DNA from: Alitta virens
Lineage: Eukaryota; Annelida; Polychaeta; Phyllodocida; Nereididae
Direction: 5' to 3'
NCBI GenBank assembly: GCA_932294295.1
Contig: OW028575.1
Location: forward strand, 39,186,253-39,250,252
Length of the DNA stretch: 64,000 nucleotides
This document shows positions 1 to 10,512 of this stretch, piece after piece (positions within the stretch are counted from its first letter, which is position 1; each line of letters opens with the position of its first letter). A model generated the notes under the pieces. It searched no databases and was not told the DNA's origin. It saw only the letters and a list, made by a program, of their open reading frames with translations. The position numbers and the translations under genes are program-made.

Positions 1-550
1 TTTTGCATACAAGTAAAAAAAATAAACTTTAGTCTGAAGTGAATTTAATTAAGTGAAACAATGACATTTTATGAAATCTTGGTAAAGAGGGGCTGCCCTA
101 AGCTATCAATCAAAGTATATGGCAACATACAAGCCAATGTTTCTCACGGACAGCTGCTTATACACTGATTACAACAAGTTTGATAAGTACTTTCAAAAAA
201 GTTTCAACCTAGTCTCATTACAAATTTTTACATAGAGCAAAAAAAATCCTTAAATTGTCAACAAGCAACAAAATAATCATATTTGTTTGATGTAACTGTT
301 GTTTAATTGTTTTCTGGCACTTGCACATTCCACATGAACACGTGTCTCACAATTTTTCTGTCAGCTCAGCTGTTCATCAGTAAATTTATTTGCTTAATCA
401 TATATTTGCCTGAATGAGCAAGAGAAGGGACTTTCAGTCACATATAGCACCAATTGTCCTTGCCTTGCGACTGAGAAAGGTGAATTGTTCACTCATTCTT
501 AGTTAAACTGTTGGCACTGAAAGTCGATTCATTGGATGTTGTCGCATTCT
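1..550. other. AT-rich non-coding sequence
   Basis: No long open frame, RNA gene or recognisable repeat is visible. This may be 3' UTR or flank of the possible minus-strand gene ending at 551. Confidence 0.4.
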
Positions 551-1512
551 TCAAAGTTGTTCAGTTTCTGACACCAATTTAGCGATCTGTAGTTTTAATA
601 GGCGGTTTTCGCAGGCCAAAGCCATAGCATCAAACAAGGGGTTTCTATCATCTGAAACAATAAAACAATAAATCATTAAGACATATTTTAAAGAAAATCA
701 CGTGTATCTTTAAGTACAGGGCCTGCATACCTATTACTAACAAATCGTCATTAACAAATTGGGAAACTGAAGATTTGATTGCTTAACAAACTGATTGAAT
801 ACAAATTGTTTGGAAATATTAATATCATACCAGGTGCAGTGATGACGCCTTAGGATGTTAATGTTCACAGTTCAGTGTACATCTTAAGCCTTGTACCATT
901 TATTTCATTCCGTAATCCAGTGGTCCTCTGTTGTGTAGCTTGATCGGTAACCATCACTAAAAAATAAATGAAAAATCTGTGTAAGAATAATATTATATAA
1001 TGGTAATGATGTGTTCACAACGTAACATATACATGTACTACATACATGTCCCAAAAATTTAAAGAAGAAAAATAACTGATGCTGCATTCAATTTTGTTCA
1101 TTTCATTTTCAATATAGTGAATAATAGCTACCTGGGTATTTGTGCTTTCAATTATTATTACTATCTAGTTCTGAAACTGTACTACTACGACCCATGATAA
1201 TGAAAGATTTTATTTTGTACAAAAGATACGTAATTATACACATAGTATATGCAATATATTTACTTGAATAATAGTTAAGAAACTAGGTATACAAACATAA
1301 TCATGAAAAAGGTAAAAGAAGTTAAAATCATGATGTACATAAAATATCACACATTTCATTAAATCATGGGAGTGTTATTACAAAATATTCAACAAGTACC
1401 TCGACATACCTTAGTATAGATGTTTTGCCAGTTTTCTATCTTTAAAATACACAGATTTGTTGGTTTCAGGAATAGAAGATATTCAATTCTGCCTTGCAGT
1501 TGCCCAGGGTAC
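551..1512 (-). CDS. Possible 3' exons of an unrecognised host gene
   Basis: Three exon-like open stretches with consensus splice sites lie on the minus strand. They are 1512-1410 (34 codons, AG before and GTATGT after), 956-897 (after a T-rich tract and TAG, before GTACAAG) and 651-551 (after GTTTCAG, ending in TGA). The last two join in frame, and the product ends in an Asn/Asp-rich then Leu/Lys-rich tail finishing SETEQL. The first exon does not match their phase, so an exon is missing or the model is wrong. I do not recognise the protein. It is listed because the phase match of the last two exons and the composition look coding. The 245-bp and 453-bp gaps would be introns. RNA evidence would decide it. 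Confidence 0.3.
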
Positions 1513-2126
1513 CTGTAATTTAAATCAAAATGCAATGTTTACTATGAAGACCTGACTTTTAAATGTTCAGTTTTCAAGAACTTAGTCCTACAATTAATAC
1601 GCTCATTCTAGCTTCTGTTATACACCTTCATAGTTATTATTATTAATATTTAAGGAATGCACTGGTACTTAGTATTCGGTAACTTTAAATAAGAATCTTC
1701 CAGCTGAGTTTGGGGATCAGCTTTGGCTTTTTGTGAAAACAATAGTTCCTATCCCATCTTCGAGCTACCATCTAGCTGCACTTAGTTTTAATCAAGTAAT
1801 TAACAAATGTCATAAAGTGTCTAGAAAAAGTGAAATATGAATCTGATAACACCAGAAAAAACTCGTGTGTATACTGATTTAGCTCGCGATGTGCTTCAAA
1901 ATGATACCAAACATGGCATGTATTCTGTAATTCTTATGGGAAAATTCTCTAATCTGATTAATGCGTAGTCCAATTAGGTGGTAATTGCAAATTTGTAATT
2001 CACATACGTACACCTTTAAGATTAATTTAATGTTTACACTATAGCAGTATTAAAAAAAAACATTCACCTTTTATTAAATATTTTTTTTCTACAATTGGTC
2101 TATGTCTTTCGATAGCAGCAGTGGTA
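1513..2126. other. AT-rich non-coding sequence before the Gypsy element
   Basis: No gene or structured repeat seen. A short GCAGCAGTGGTAGTAG tract sits just before the left LTR and provides its target-site duplication. Confidence 0.4.
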
Positions 2127-2130
2127 GTAG

Positions 2131-2545
2131 TGTAATGGTTCTCGCTAAATATTGCAAGTTGACCATGGATTTAGAGGTTCATAGAACACCAGCCAAACCA
2201 ACCAAGTAATAACACAGAAATACAGTTTAAAAGGTTTATTCCTAAACAAAACATTAACCACATATATACATAAACAGTACATACACTCAGACTAATAAAG
2301 CCCTGAGTGGGGGAGCAGAGATTATGGCTGTAAGGTGGGCAAAAGGGCTGACTGTCTCTTTAGCCTGGTTACTACCCAGCTCTGACTGCCTACTACCTTG
2401 AAACTATCCATTTTATAGTTCCAAGGGGGGCTCGGCGGCCCTCTGGCCAATCAGAGCTGTGAGATGCTGCTGCTGCTGTCACTGCTGCTGCCCCCTAGCG
2501 GGAAATCATTCTTGCCTCAGCAGCCAGAGAGCCAGCATCTCTACA
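2131..2545 (-). repeat. 3' LTR of the Gypsy element
   Basis: On the plus strand it begins TGTAATGGTTCTCGC and ends CATCTCTACA, giving TG...CA ends. It matches 12155-12443 closely but has about 126 bp of additional sequence in the middle (around 2310-2465). It contains AATAAAG near 2296 on the plus strand and CTG-rich trinucleotides at 2467-2490. Confidence 0.85.
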
Positions 2546-2980
2546 ATATCCCCATCTTAAGACTCGGATGCCCTCATCCGAGATCACCTGGCTGCACGAG
2601 CAGCTCCTGGATCTCATCAGAGGTCACCAAATTGGTTTAAAACATTATACACAAAATTTCTAAAAAAACATTTTAAAACTAATAAAAAAAAACATTCAAA
2701 GATCACATTTAATCATACTTATTTTAACGACATATCCAGACAAATTAAAAAGCAATAACATATATACAAAAGATTTCAGAGTCAGAATATGGCTGTTTGC
2801 CATCAATAAAATAGAGTCACATATTTGGGCACTGGGCCCAGCCCATTGGGCTAGCAAAAAGTGTTTTAGGACGAGGTCCCTGTTGAAGAGTCTAGGATCG
2901 AAAGGGGGTTGGGCGAATCCAACGAGAGGGGGGGGGGGGTTATGATAATCCATGAGGGGGGGGGGGTTTGATGATCCAAC
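2546..2980. other. Element 3' region with G-runs, no gene supported
   Basis: The sequence lies between the 3' LTR and the tandem duplication. A minus-strand open frame (2696-3067) gives a Pro-rich peptide that arises from homopolymer C runs. I do not accept it as a gene. The G-runs are listed separately. Confidence 0.5.
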
Positions 2981-3014
2981 AGCAGGGGGGAATCGTGATC
3001 CAGGGGGGGGGGGA
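2928..3014 (+). other. Four G-runs, G-quadruplex-prone
   Basis: Plus-strand G-runs of roughly 6 to 13 bases occur at 2928-2938, 2956-2966, 2985-2990 and 3003-3012, separated by short spacers. The spacing allows intramolecular quadruplex folding. The run at 3003 is repeated at 4887 because of the tandem duplication. Confidence 0.5.
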
Positions 3015-3063
3015 TATCTTAGAGCAGTGAAGCAGTTGCTTGATTGGCACGGCCTGCACAACA

Positions 3064-3842
3064 TCATGGCGTAACTGGCGTAGCTGACCTGAGTCCAGCT
3101 CCCTTGGCTTTAGCTGCAGGAGCGGCTGTAGCCTCAGAAGTGGCTGTCTTTGCAGGGCGAGTAGATCCCTTCTTCTTCTTCCTCTCCTTCTTCAGCTGCC
3201 TCTGATCTGTTGGGGCCTTGTTCTCCTTAGGAACTGCTGGCACATCCTTCGTGGTCTGGGTGGCTGCTGAAGATGCTGGTTTCCCCAGACACTTGGGTTT
3301 TGCCATCTGATGCCTGGTTTCCTACGGACACCCATGGCAATCTTTTGAACTCCAGCTTGCCCACATCCTCAGCTGACCACTTGTGAGCATACTTGAGGTG
3401 TGATCGGAGTAAGCCCCTGTGCAGGGGGTGGAAGGTGCTAGCACACCCTTCCTGGAGACAGCAATGCCCATATAAGCCTCACAGTGGGCGGCCTCCAAAT
3501 GGCCTCTCAGCTTCCGCTTGTCTCCATAGAACTTGGGACAGGCCGTACAGGTAAACACCTTCCGGCTGTTCCTTGTCCTTTACCAGCAGGTTGGTTGTCC
3601 ACGACAGGCTGCAGGGGCTCTAACAGCTCCCCCAGTGTCGTCGAATCCATATGCACGAGTGCAGGCGCTGAGAGTGGAGGAGCCACGGCTGCAGGAGCAA
3701 CTACCTGACTGGTCTCCATCATCCCAGTGACCTTGTCAATCTCGTCCATAAGGAGGTGGTCAGCATCCCCATCCAGTGGAGGTAGACCATGCTGCTTCCT
3801 CAATCTGGCCGCCCACAGAGTACGATCCGTATGGACTCGCAC
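3064..3842 (-). pseudogene. C2H2 zinc-finger / Lys-rich tail ORF, copy 1 (frameshifted)
   Basis: Read on the minus strand, 3842-3570 encodes an acidic, Pro/Val-rich segment starting MRVHTDRTLW. A frame change near 3570 then gives a C2H2 finger (FTCTACPKFYGDKRKL, Cys-x2-Cys...His-x4-His) followed by a Ser/Thr tail. A last segment (3306-3064) is Ala/Lys-rich with a KKERKKKKG basic patch, like a nuclear localisation signal. Three frames must be joined, so the copy looks broken unless programmed shifts occur. The finger suggests nucleic-acid binding, either as a Gag-like protein or a captured gene fragment. The family is not recognised. Both copies of the duplication carry the same breaks, so the breaks predate the duplication. 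Confidence 0.45.
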
Positions 3843-4947
3843 ATCTGTGGCGCCAAATAAAACAGCAAGGTCCTTATGTGAATTTTATTAAGTGTATTAT
3901 TAGTAGTATACCACTAACATCATTTTTGTTGAAAATAAATTAAAAAAAACAAAGAAGTTGATTTTTTCTCTTAAAATTGAAATTGCTTGCCAAATATGGG
4001 TATGCCAGTTTCCAAAAATTTGATTTCTCTTCATTTTCCATAGAAAGGCCTTACTGAGGAAAACTGTACCAACTTTGGTCAAAATATGGCAAAAAACCAC
4101 TGAATGATGGCAAAATATCAAGTTATTGATTATGAATTTCTAAATATGGACATTGTCACCTTTGACCTTATATGGTGATGTTAGGCCACTGATCTGAACA
4201 TGACACCCCACAAAAATGAAAAGTTCATGTTCTAAGCTTTCAAATGAGTACACTATTGTTTATATAACAGTCGGGGTCACAAAAACTGGAATTTAGGGAG
4301 GTGGCTACTGGACTATGGGTCTTACGCAGATCCTTAGACAAAAGTTACATTTCCTACCTTACTCACTAATCCAAACTTTCCACAAAAAAATGAAAATAAC
4401 AGTTTTAACTCACGTTCCCAAGCAGACTGGCACCACCGAAAGGATCCAACAGGTCAGTTGTCGAGTACACAGCTATAGACACGCTATAGTACGCAAGAAA
4501 TAGCAGTGTATTAAAAGCTATGGCACAGCAAGCAAGTAAATCGAGGTAACAAGATGAGAGCGTATTGAGAAGTGTTGCCCTCCTCAGGAAACTGCTGTTT
4601 CATTTGACCTCTGACCTCCTTAATCCTCCCTTTTGGTCAAGCTGACCTGAGCTCTGGTCACCCAAGAGGGCACTCCAAGAGCTCATTGGTTGGAGTTGGT
4701 TGTTAGGAACCATCCCCTTAGTTACCATTACGTAACCACACGTGTCTCTGACCCAACATACCCGACAATCAAGGGATACAGCGCAATTGTCAGTAATTAA
4801 CTAGCAATTCTCTGCATCGTTAGACACACAAGTTTCTTACTACCCCCTCCCCACCTCAAAAGTAAGCAGGGGGGAATCGTGATCCAGGGGGGGGGGGATA
4901 TCTTAGAGCAGTGAAGCAGTTGCTTGATTGGCACGGCCTGCACAACA

Positions 4948-5726
4948 TCATGGCGTAACTGGCATAGCTGACCTGAGTCCAGCTCCCTTGGCTTTAGCTG
5001 CAGGAGCGGCTGTAGCCTCAGAAGTGGCTGTCTTTGCAGGGCGAGTAGATCCCTTCTTCTTCTTCCTCTCCTTCTTCAGCTGCCTCTGATCTGTTGGGGC
5101 CTTGTTCTCCTTAGGAACTGCTGGCACATCCTTCGTGGTCTGGGTGGCTGCTGAAGATGCTGTTTTCCCCAGACACTTGGGTTTTGCCATCTGATGCCTG
5201 GTTTCCTACGGACACCCATGGCAATCTTTTGAACTCCAGCTTGCCCACATCCTCAGCTGACCACTTGTGAGCATACTTGAGGTGTGATCGGAGTAAGCCC
5301 CTGTGCAGGGGGTGGAAGGTGCTAGCACACCCTTCCTGGAGACAGCAATGCCCATATAAGCCTCACAGTGGGCGGCCTCCAAATGGCCTCTCAGCTTCCG
5401 CTTGTCTCCATAGAACTTGGGACAGGCCGTACAGGTAAACACCTTCCGGCTGTTCCTTGTCCTTTACCAGCAGGTTGGTTGTCCACGACAGGCTGCAGGG
5501 GCTCTAACAGCTCCCCCAGTGTCGTCGAATCCATATGCACGAGTGCAGGCGCTGAGAGTGGAGGAGCCACGGCTGCAGGAGCAACTACCTGACTGGTCTC
5601 CATCATCCCAGTGACCTTGTCAATCTCGTCCATAAGGAGGTGGTCAGCATCCCCATCCAGCGGAGGTAGACCATGCTGCTTCCTCAATCTGGCCGCCCAC
5701 AGAGTACGATCCGTATGGACTCGCAC
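4948..5726 (-). pseudogene. C2H2 zinc-finger / Lys-rich tail ORF, copy 2
   Basis: This is the second copy of the preceding frame, offset by 1884 bp. It has the same three open segments (5726-5391, 5442-5206, 5190-4948) and nearly the same protein. Only two residues differ in the Lys-rich segment (Pro to Thr after CLGK, Thr to Met near the C-terminus). The identical frame breaks suggest it arose by tandem duplication of an already broken sequence. Confidence 0.45.
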
Positions 5727-6748
5727 ATCTGTGGCGCCAAATAAAACAGCAAGGTCCTTATGTGAATTTTATTAAGTGTATTATTAGTAGTATACCACTA
5801 ACATCATTTTTGTTGAAAATAAATTAAAAAAAACAAAGAAGTTGATTTTTTCTCTTAAAATTGAAATTGCTTGCCAAATATGGGTATGCCAGTTTTCAAA
5901 AATTTGATTTCTCTTCATTTTCCATAGAAAGGCCTTACTGAGGAAAACTGTACCAACTTTGGTCAAAATATGGCAAAAAACCACTGAATGATGGCAAAAT
6001 ATCAAGTTATTGATTATGAATTTCTAAATATGGACATTGTCACCTTTGACCTTATATGGTGATGTTAGGCCACTGATCTGAACATGACACCCCACAAAAA
6101 TGAAAAGTTCATGTTCTAAGCTTTCAAATGAGTACACTATTGTTTATATAACAGTCGGGGTCACAAAAACTGGAATTTAGGGAGGTGGCTACTGGACTAT
6201 GGGTCTTACCCAGATCCTTAGACAAAAGTTACATTGCCTACCTTACTCACTAATCCAAACTTTCCACAAAAAAATGAAAATAATAGTTTTAACTCACGTT
6301 CCCAAGCAGACTGGCACCACCGAAAGGATCCAACAGGTCAGTTGTCGAGTACACAGCTATAGACACGCTATAGTACGCAAGAAATAGCAGTGTATTAAAA
6401 GCTATGGCACAGCAAGCAAGTAAATCGAGGTAACAAGATGAGAGCGTATTGAGAAGTGTTGCCCTCCTCAGGAAACTGCTGTTTCATTTGACCTCTGACC
6501 TCCTTAATCCTCCCTTTTGGTCAAGCTGACCTGAGCTCTGGTCACCCAAGAGGGCACTCCAAGAGCTCATTGGTTGGAGTTGGTTGTTAGGAACCATCCC
6601 CTTAGTTACCATTACGTAACCACACGTGTCTCTGACCCAACATACCCGACAATCAAGGGATACAGCGCAATTGTCAGTAATTAACTAGCAATTCTCTGCA
6701 TCGTTAGACACACAAGTGTCTTACTACCCCCTCCCCACCTCAAAAGTA

Positions 6749-8288
6749 AGCCACCCTTTAAGTAATTAGAGGGGGGTTTTAATATAGACACTGAAGCGAA
6801 TATCATAACCTCAATAAAGATAAACAGTTTTGATAAGAGAACTGTTACGCAATACCAGATGCCAAGCATCCACAGCCTTTTTATTAGGCTAACATAATAA
6901 AGCAATAAAGCAAACATCTAAGAAACAAGCAAATAAAAGTTTTGGCGATACAAATTAATGACATACAAATGACCAATTTGCCCAAATACAATGCCTTAAG
7001 CAGTAGATGGTGACGCGCAATTTTGCGCGAATACTGACTTTTTGCGAGATTCTATATAAAATCTCGCAAAATTGCGAGAAAATTATACCCGCTATGCGGC
7101 GCTAAAATACAGAACACGTTCCTAGCAGATCCAATACAAATCGATTCAACAAGTTAAACCGGAAAAAATAAATAAACAGGAAGCAGAAGCAAAAAACGTG
7201 GTGGTTGAAAAGTGTTGCAACGCTAAAAAGGCTTTGCATGACGCTAATCGGTACCTGAAATCAATTACAGAATGCATTGATTTCGTATTCGGTCGGAGAT
7301 TACCTGCAGGTTAGTTTCAAAATACGAAAAAAACAATAATCGTCTATTACATTGTAAGCTTGTGAGTCGACGATCTTTCATAGTTGCCGCCATTTTGGCT
7401 GTTGACGCATGCGCAGCGGCTCTGTGATGGACACAGTATTTATAAGAAATCTCACAACTTTGCGAGAAAATTAAGTTTTACTGCAGTTTTGACGGAATCC
7501 TTCAAATGTGGAGAAAATCTTATAATCTCGCAAAAAGTCAGTATTCGCGCAAAATTGCGCGTCACCATCTACTGTTAAGTCCTAAAAATACTAAAAAACT
7601 TGCTTGTTGAAAACTCAAAAATATTTACATTAAAAGTGTAAAAAAAAAAAACTGAGTTAAAGTGATGCACTGGACTGCATAGCTTGCAGAGCAACAACGA
7701 TTTAACTGGGTCACAAAGTATTACGCAACACTGTGATGCAGCTGGGGACCACAGCAGTGCATCTCAGAAATAAACAGCCTGTATTTAGACTCTCAGACCG
7801 CAAGATAAGCTTTTTGCTGCTCACATTTCAGTATCTCATCCCAATAAATTTGTATGACTAAACAAAATTTAAACATTACAAAAGCAACAATTAAAGTACT
7901 CTGTATATTGAGTTTGGATATAAATCCCGAAACACAATACATTAATCAAGGAGAGAAAAAAAAAAGAAGTGAAGTTACAATGAGTTTGTTGTACTAATTT
8001 AGCTACAGCCAATTCTATTGTGTGACCTCCGACCTTTGGCCCTGAGTGTCCTGCAATTGAATTAGTTACTCCTATACAGAGTGTCTTAAAAAATACACTC
8101 ATTTCCAAAAGCATAAATCATAAACATAGTAAGCATGGCCAACTTCTCAAATTAGGAAAGTTGCCTATCAATCTATCTACAAAAAAAAAATTGATTTAAA
8201 CATCAGAATGTGAATTTAGCGAATACAGGCTAGAAATACACATGTCGTATCTTTGTCATACAACAGAAAATGTGATTGACCATTAGGG
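6749..8288. other. Element 3' untranslated region, interrupted by a MITE
   Basis: AT-rich sequence between integrase and the tandem duplication. No further coding sequence is supported. The frames at 6681-6917 and 7869-8114 have no recognisable composition. The only structured feature is the TIR element at 7001-7574. Confidence 0.5.
7001..7574. mobile_element. 574-bp MITE, ~52-bp terminal inverted repeats, TTAAG target duplication
   Basis: It starts CAGTAGATGGTGACGCGCAA, and the exact inverse ends at 7574. The inverted repeat runs about 52 bp through CTGACTTTTTGCGAGATT. TTAAG lies directly outside both ends (6996-7000 and 7575-7579), a clean 5-bp target-site duplication. The ends are rich in GCGCAATTTTGCGC palindromes. 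No transposase is encoded, so this is non-autonomous. The TTAA-containing target recalls piggyBac/Kolobok-type insertion, but a 5-bp duplication and a CAG start do not settle the superfamily. It is inserted inside the Gypsy element. Confidence 0.88.
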
Positions 8289-9682
8289 CTATTGATAGCC
8301 GACATTATGGCAGGTGGCCTTCGCGATATTGGTGAGGTCTGGTCCAGTCTGATCTTTATCAGTCTGACTTGGCCCAGTAGGATCTACATCCAAATCAACC
8401 AAAATGCCAATTGGGGGGTCTTGGGACAGTTGTTCATCCAATATCCCATCCAGATCCAAATGACTTGGCAAATCTGGCAGGTGATTGAGGTCATCAGGAA
8501 GGACCTCAGCCATATAAGGCTTGAGGTGATTTACATTGACAACTTTCTTTTTGTCACTGTTATGAGCTTGTATCTCATAGGACACTTCATTCACCTTCCT
8601 TGTGACTTTGAAAGGACCCAAACATTTTAGCCCAAGTTTCCTGCTAGCCAGTGGAGGGTAAAATAACAGTACCCAATCCCCCATTTTATAGGCAGGGTCC
8701 CCTGATAACCGATTATAATGCCTAGCCTGCCTCTCAGCTACCCTGCCTAGGTCCTTACAAGCTCTTTCATACGACGAGCTGAGGGTTTGGAGTAATACTG
8801 GTAGACTCATGTGGTGTGGCTCTATATGCACAGAGGACATAGGGGAGGAGATCATCCCAATTTGACCTATCATCCTCCACTAACTTTGCCAACATGTCCT
8901 TCATGGAACGATTAAAACGTTCAACCATTCCATCCGACTGTGGATGATATGGAGTGGTCCTAGTTTTGCAAATTCCAAGCAAACTACAGACATCACGAAA
9001 GAGTCCGGCCTCAAAGATGGATCCTTGATCGGAATGCAACTGTAATGGCACACCCCATCTCAAAAAGAAATTTGTGACAAGGGCATCAGCAACTCTCATT
9101 GATGTCTGGTCTGGCAAAGCATATGCCTCTGTCCATTTTGTAAAGTAATCAACCACAACTAGGATATATTTGTTTCCTGCCTCTGTCTCTGGCAAGGGTC
9201 CAACAACATCCACAACCACTCTCTCCAAGGGCATTCCCACAGATCTATGCTGCAGGGGGGCCCTCTTCTGAGTTCCAGGCTTCCGTCTCTGGCACTTGTT
9301 ACACCACTGACATCATCTGATTACATCCTCCCTGTACTGTGACCAATAAAATCGCCTTCTTAGCTTTGCAATGGTCTTGTTAATGCCCATATGGCCACCA
9401 AGATGTGATGAATGCAAAAAGGAAAAAAATTGCCTCCTCAGGTTCGGGGGAACAACAAACTGTCACTTCCTCACCACATTGCAGTTTACATTTGCGTACC
9501 ACTTTTCCATTGTTAAGTCCTAAGCAATTGAATTGAGCCCATAGATTTTTCAGTTGAGACCCAGCATGTGAGATTACATCAAAAGATGGTCTTTCCTTTT
9601 TCTCTAGCCAGCTCTTGACCTTTTTGAGGTCTTCATCCCCTGACTGAGCTGACAAGAACTCTTGATCAGACAGTGTTTGCAT
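8289..9682 (-). pseudogene. Gypsy integrase remnant (zinc-binding, DDE core, C-terminal GPF domain)
   Basis: The minus strand encodes an integrase in pieces. 9682-9380 is a linker and the start of the zinc-binding region. The HHCC zinc finger continues near 9370-9270 (ending CxWCNKC) but has an in-frame TGA. 9240-8767 holds the DDE core with VVDVVGPLPE, LHSDQGSIFE and HPQSDGMVERFNR, so the three acidic residues are present. After a frame shift near 8790, 8873-8289 gives the C-terminal domain with WVLLFYPP, GPFKV and HLKPY motifs typical of Ty3/Gypsy GPY/F integrases. Family function is inserting element cDNA into chromosomes. The stop and frameshift make this copy inactive. Confidence 0.85.
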
Positions 9683-10025
9683 CCAATTAGATTCACAATG
9701 CTGGTGTCCTAAAGGTGAAATTTCAACGAGATTTACACTCTGAGGCTGTTTACGTTCATTTATTCTGGCAGATTAAGATAACTGAAAAAGGTGCAGGGGG
9801 TTGGACTGGGCTCTCAGGGGTCATATACAGACCTTCTGTTTTAGAGGGCTTTACCTGGGCACCGGCATTAACAGCCTTGGCATTCATTGTGGATGTATCT
9901 TTTGTTGACTCATAAACAAAGCCATGATTAATATTCCAGGCCCTAATGGCAGCAGAGAATAAATCTCTCCCATGGGCATCAGAATGCCTTCATTATTGCA
10001 TATCGCTGCAATAGGTTCAATGACA
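9683..10025 (-). other. Deletion zone: reverse transcriptase and RNase H absent
   Basis: Gypsy elements have roughly 1.5-2 kb of RT-RNase H between protease and integrase. Here only 343 bp separate them. The sequence reads as a linker with stops (for example Met-Asn-Ala-Lys-Ala-Val-Asn near 9885). No YxDD motif is present anywhere in the element. This is an internal deletion, or a copy made from a deleted template. Confidence 0.8.
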
Positions 10026-10492
10026 TCAAAGAGCCTTTACAGGCACATGGCCTACATGGCCGGGGGGTAAAATAGTAGCCTCTTTGACAACAACCTTGCC
10101 ACCCTCATCCGGCCTACACCCATGACAAGAGATCTCCATCTGCCCTGTACGGCAGTGAAGAATTGCCCCATATTTTGCTAAAAAGTCCATGCCTAGGACA
10201 CCTGGAAGTCCTCCCATGTCGGCCACAATTATATCTACACTAAAAACACTACTACCTACACAAATGCTAAGAGTGGCACGTACATAGGTGCCAAGCTGTC
10301 ATAAATGACCTTGCTCATCATGGTCACCTGGGCCCTAGAGTCCACAAGCAAATTAACTGCATTTGCCCCGACATACACTGTCAAGTACCAGGCAACATGC
10401 TGATCCATTGCTGTGGCTACTCTGGGCCAGTACTGTCCTAAACAGGCACCTGACCAACACTCCCTTCCAGAGACCTGCGAGGTCGCTGGCAT
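10026..10492 (-). pseudogene. Gypsy retropepsin-like protease remnant
   Basis: Two minus-strand frames together make a retropepsin. 10492-10256 contains VNLLVDSRAQVTMMSK, the position of the catalytic Asp-Ser/Thr-Gly flap-side motif. 10226-10026 contains GVLGMDFLAKYGAIL, the typical second hydrophobic motif ending the domain. The catalytic triplet reads Asp-Ser-Arg instead of Asp-Ser-Gly, and a frameshift near 10240 separates the halves. The protease would normally process Gag-Pol. This copy is unlikely to be active. Confidence 0.75.
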
Positions 10493-10512
10493 GATTGCAG
10501 ACCTCGCATTTC

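Larger units (their letters stand above)
2981..6748. repeat. Tandem duplication of a 1884-bp unit (two copies)
   Basis: 2981-4864 and 4865-6748 are the same sequence head to tail. All internal landmarks are offset by exactly 1884 bp (for example 3064 and 4948, 3322 and 5206). The copies differ at scattered bases (such as ACGCAG versus ACCCAG near 4326/6210) and look about 99% identical. Each unit holds a minus-strand reading frame for a C2H2 finger protein and about 1 kb of AT-rich sequence. On the minus strand the unit also has GAGGTGGGGAGGGGG (a polypurine-like tract) and TTGGCGCCACAG (a primer-site-like string). It may therefore be a fragment of another LTR element spanning an LTR. The C-run to GCAGGGGG junction suggests recombination between G-rich tracts. 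Confidence 0.85.

Noticed and set aside
2696..3067. Pro-rich minus-strand frame
   Set aside because: The Pro runs come from homopolymer C tracts, and the frame is not in the second tandem copy.
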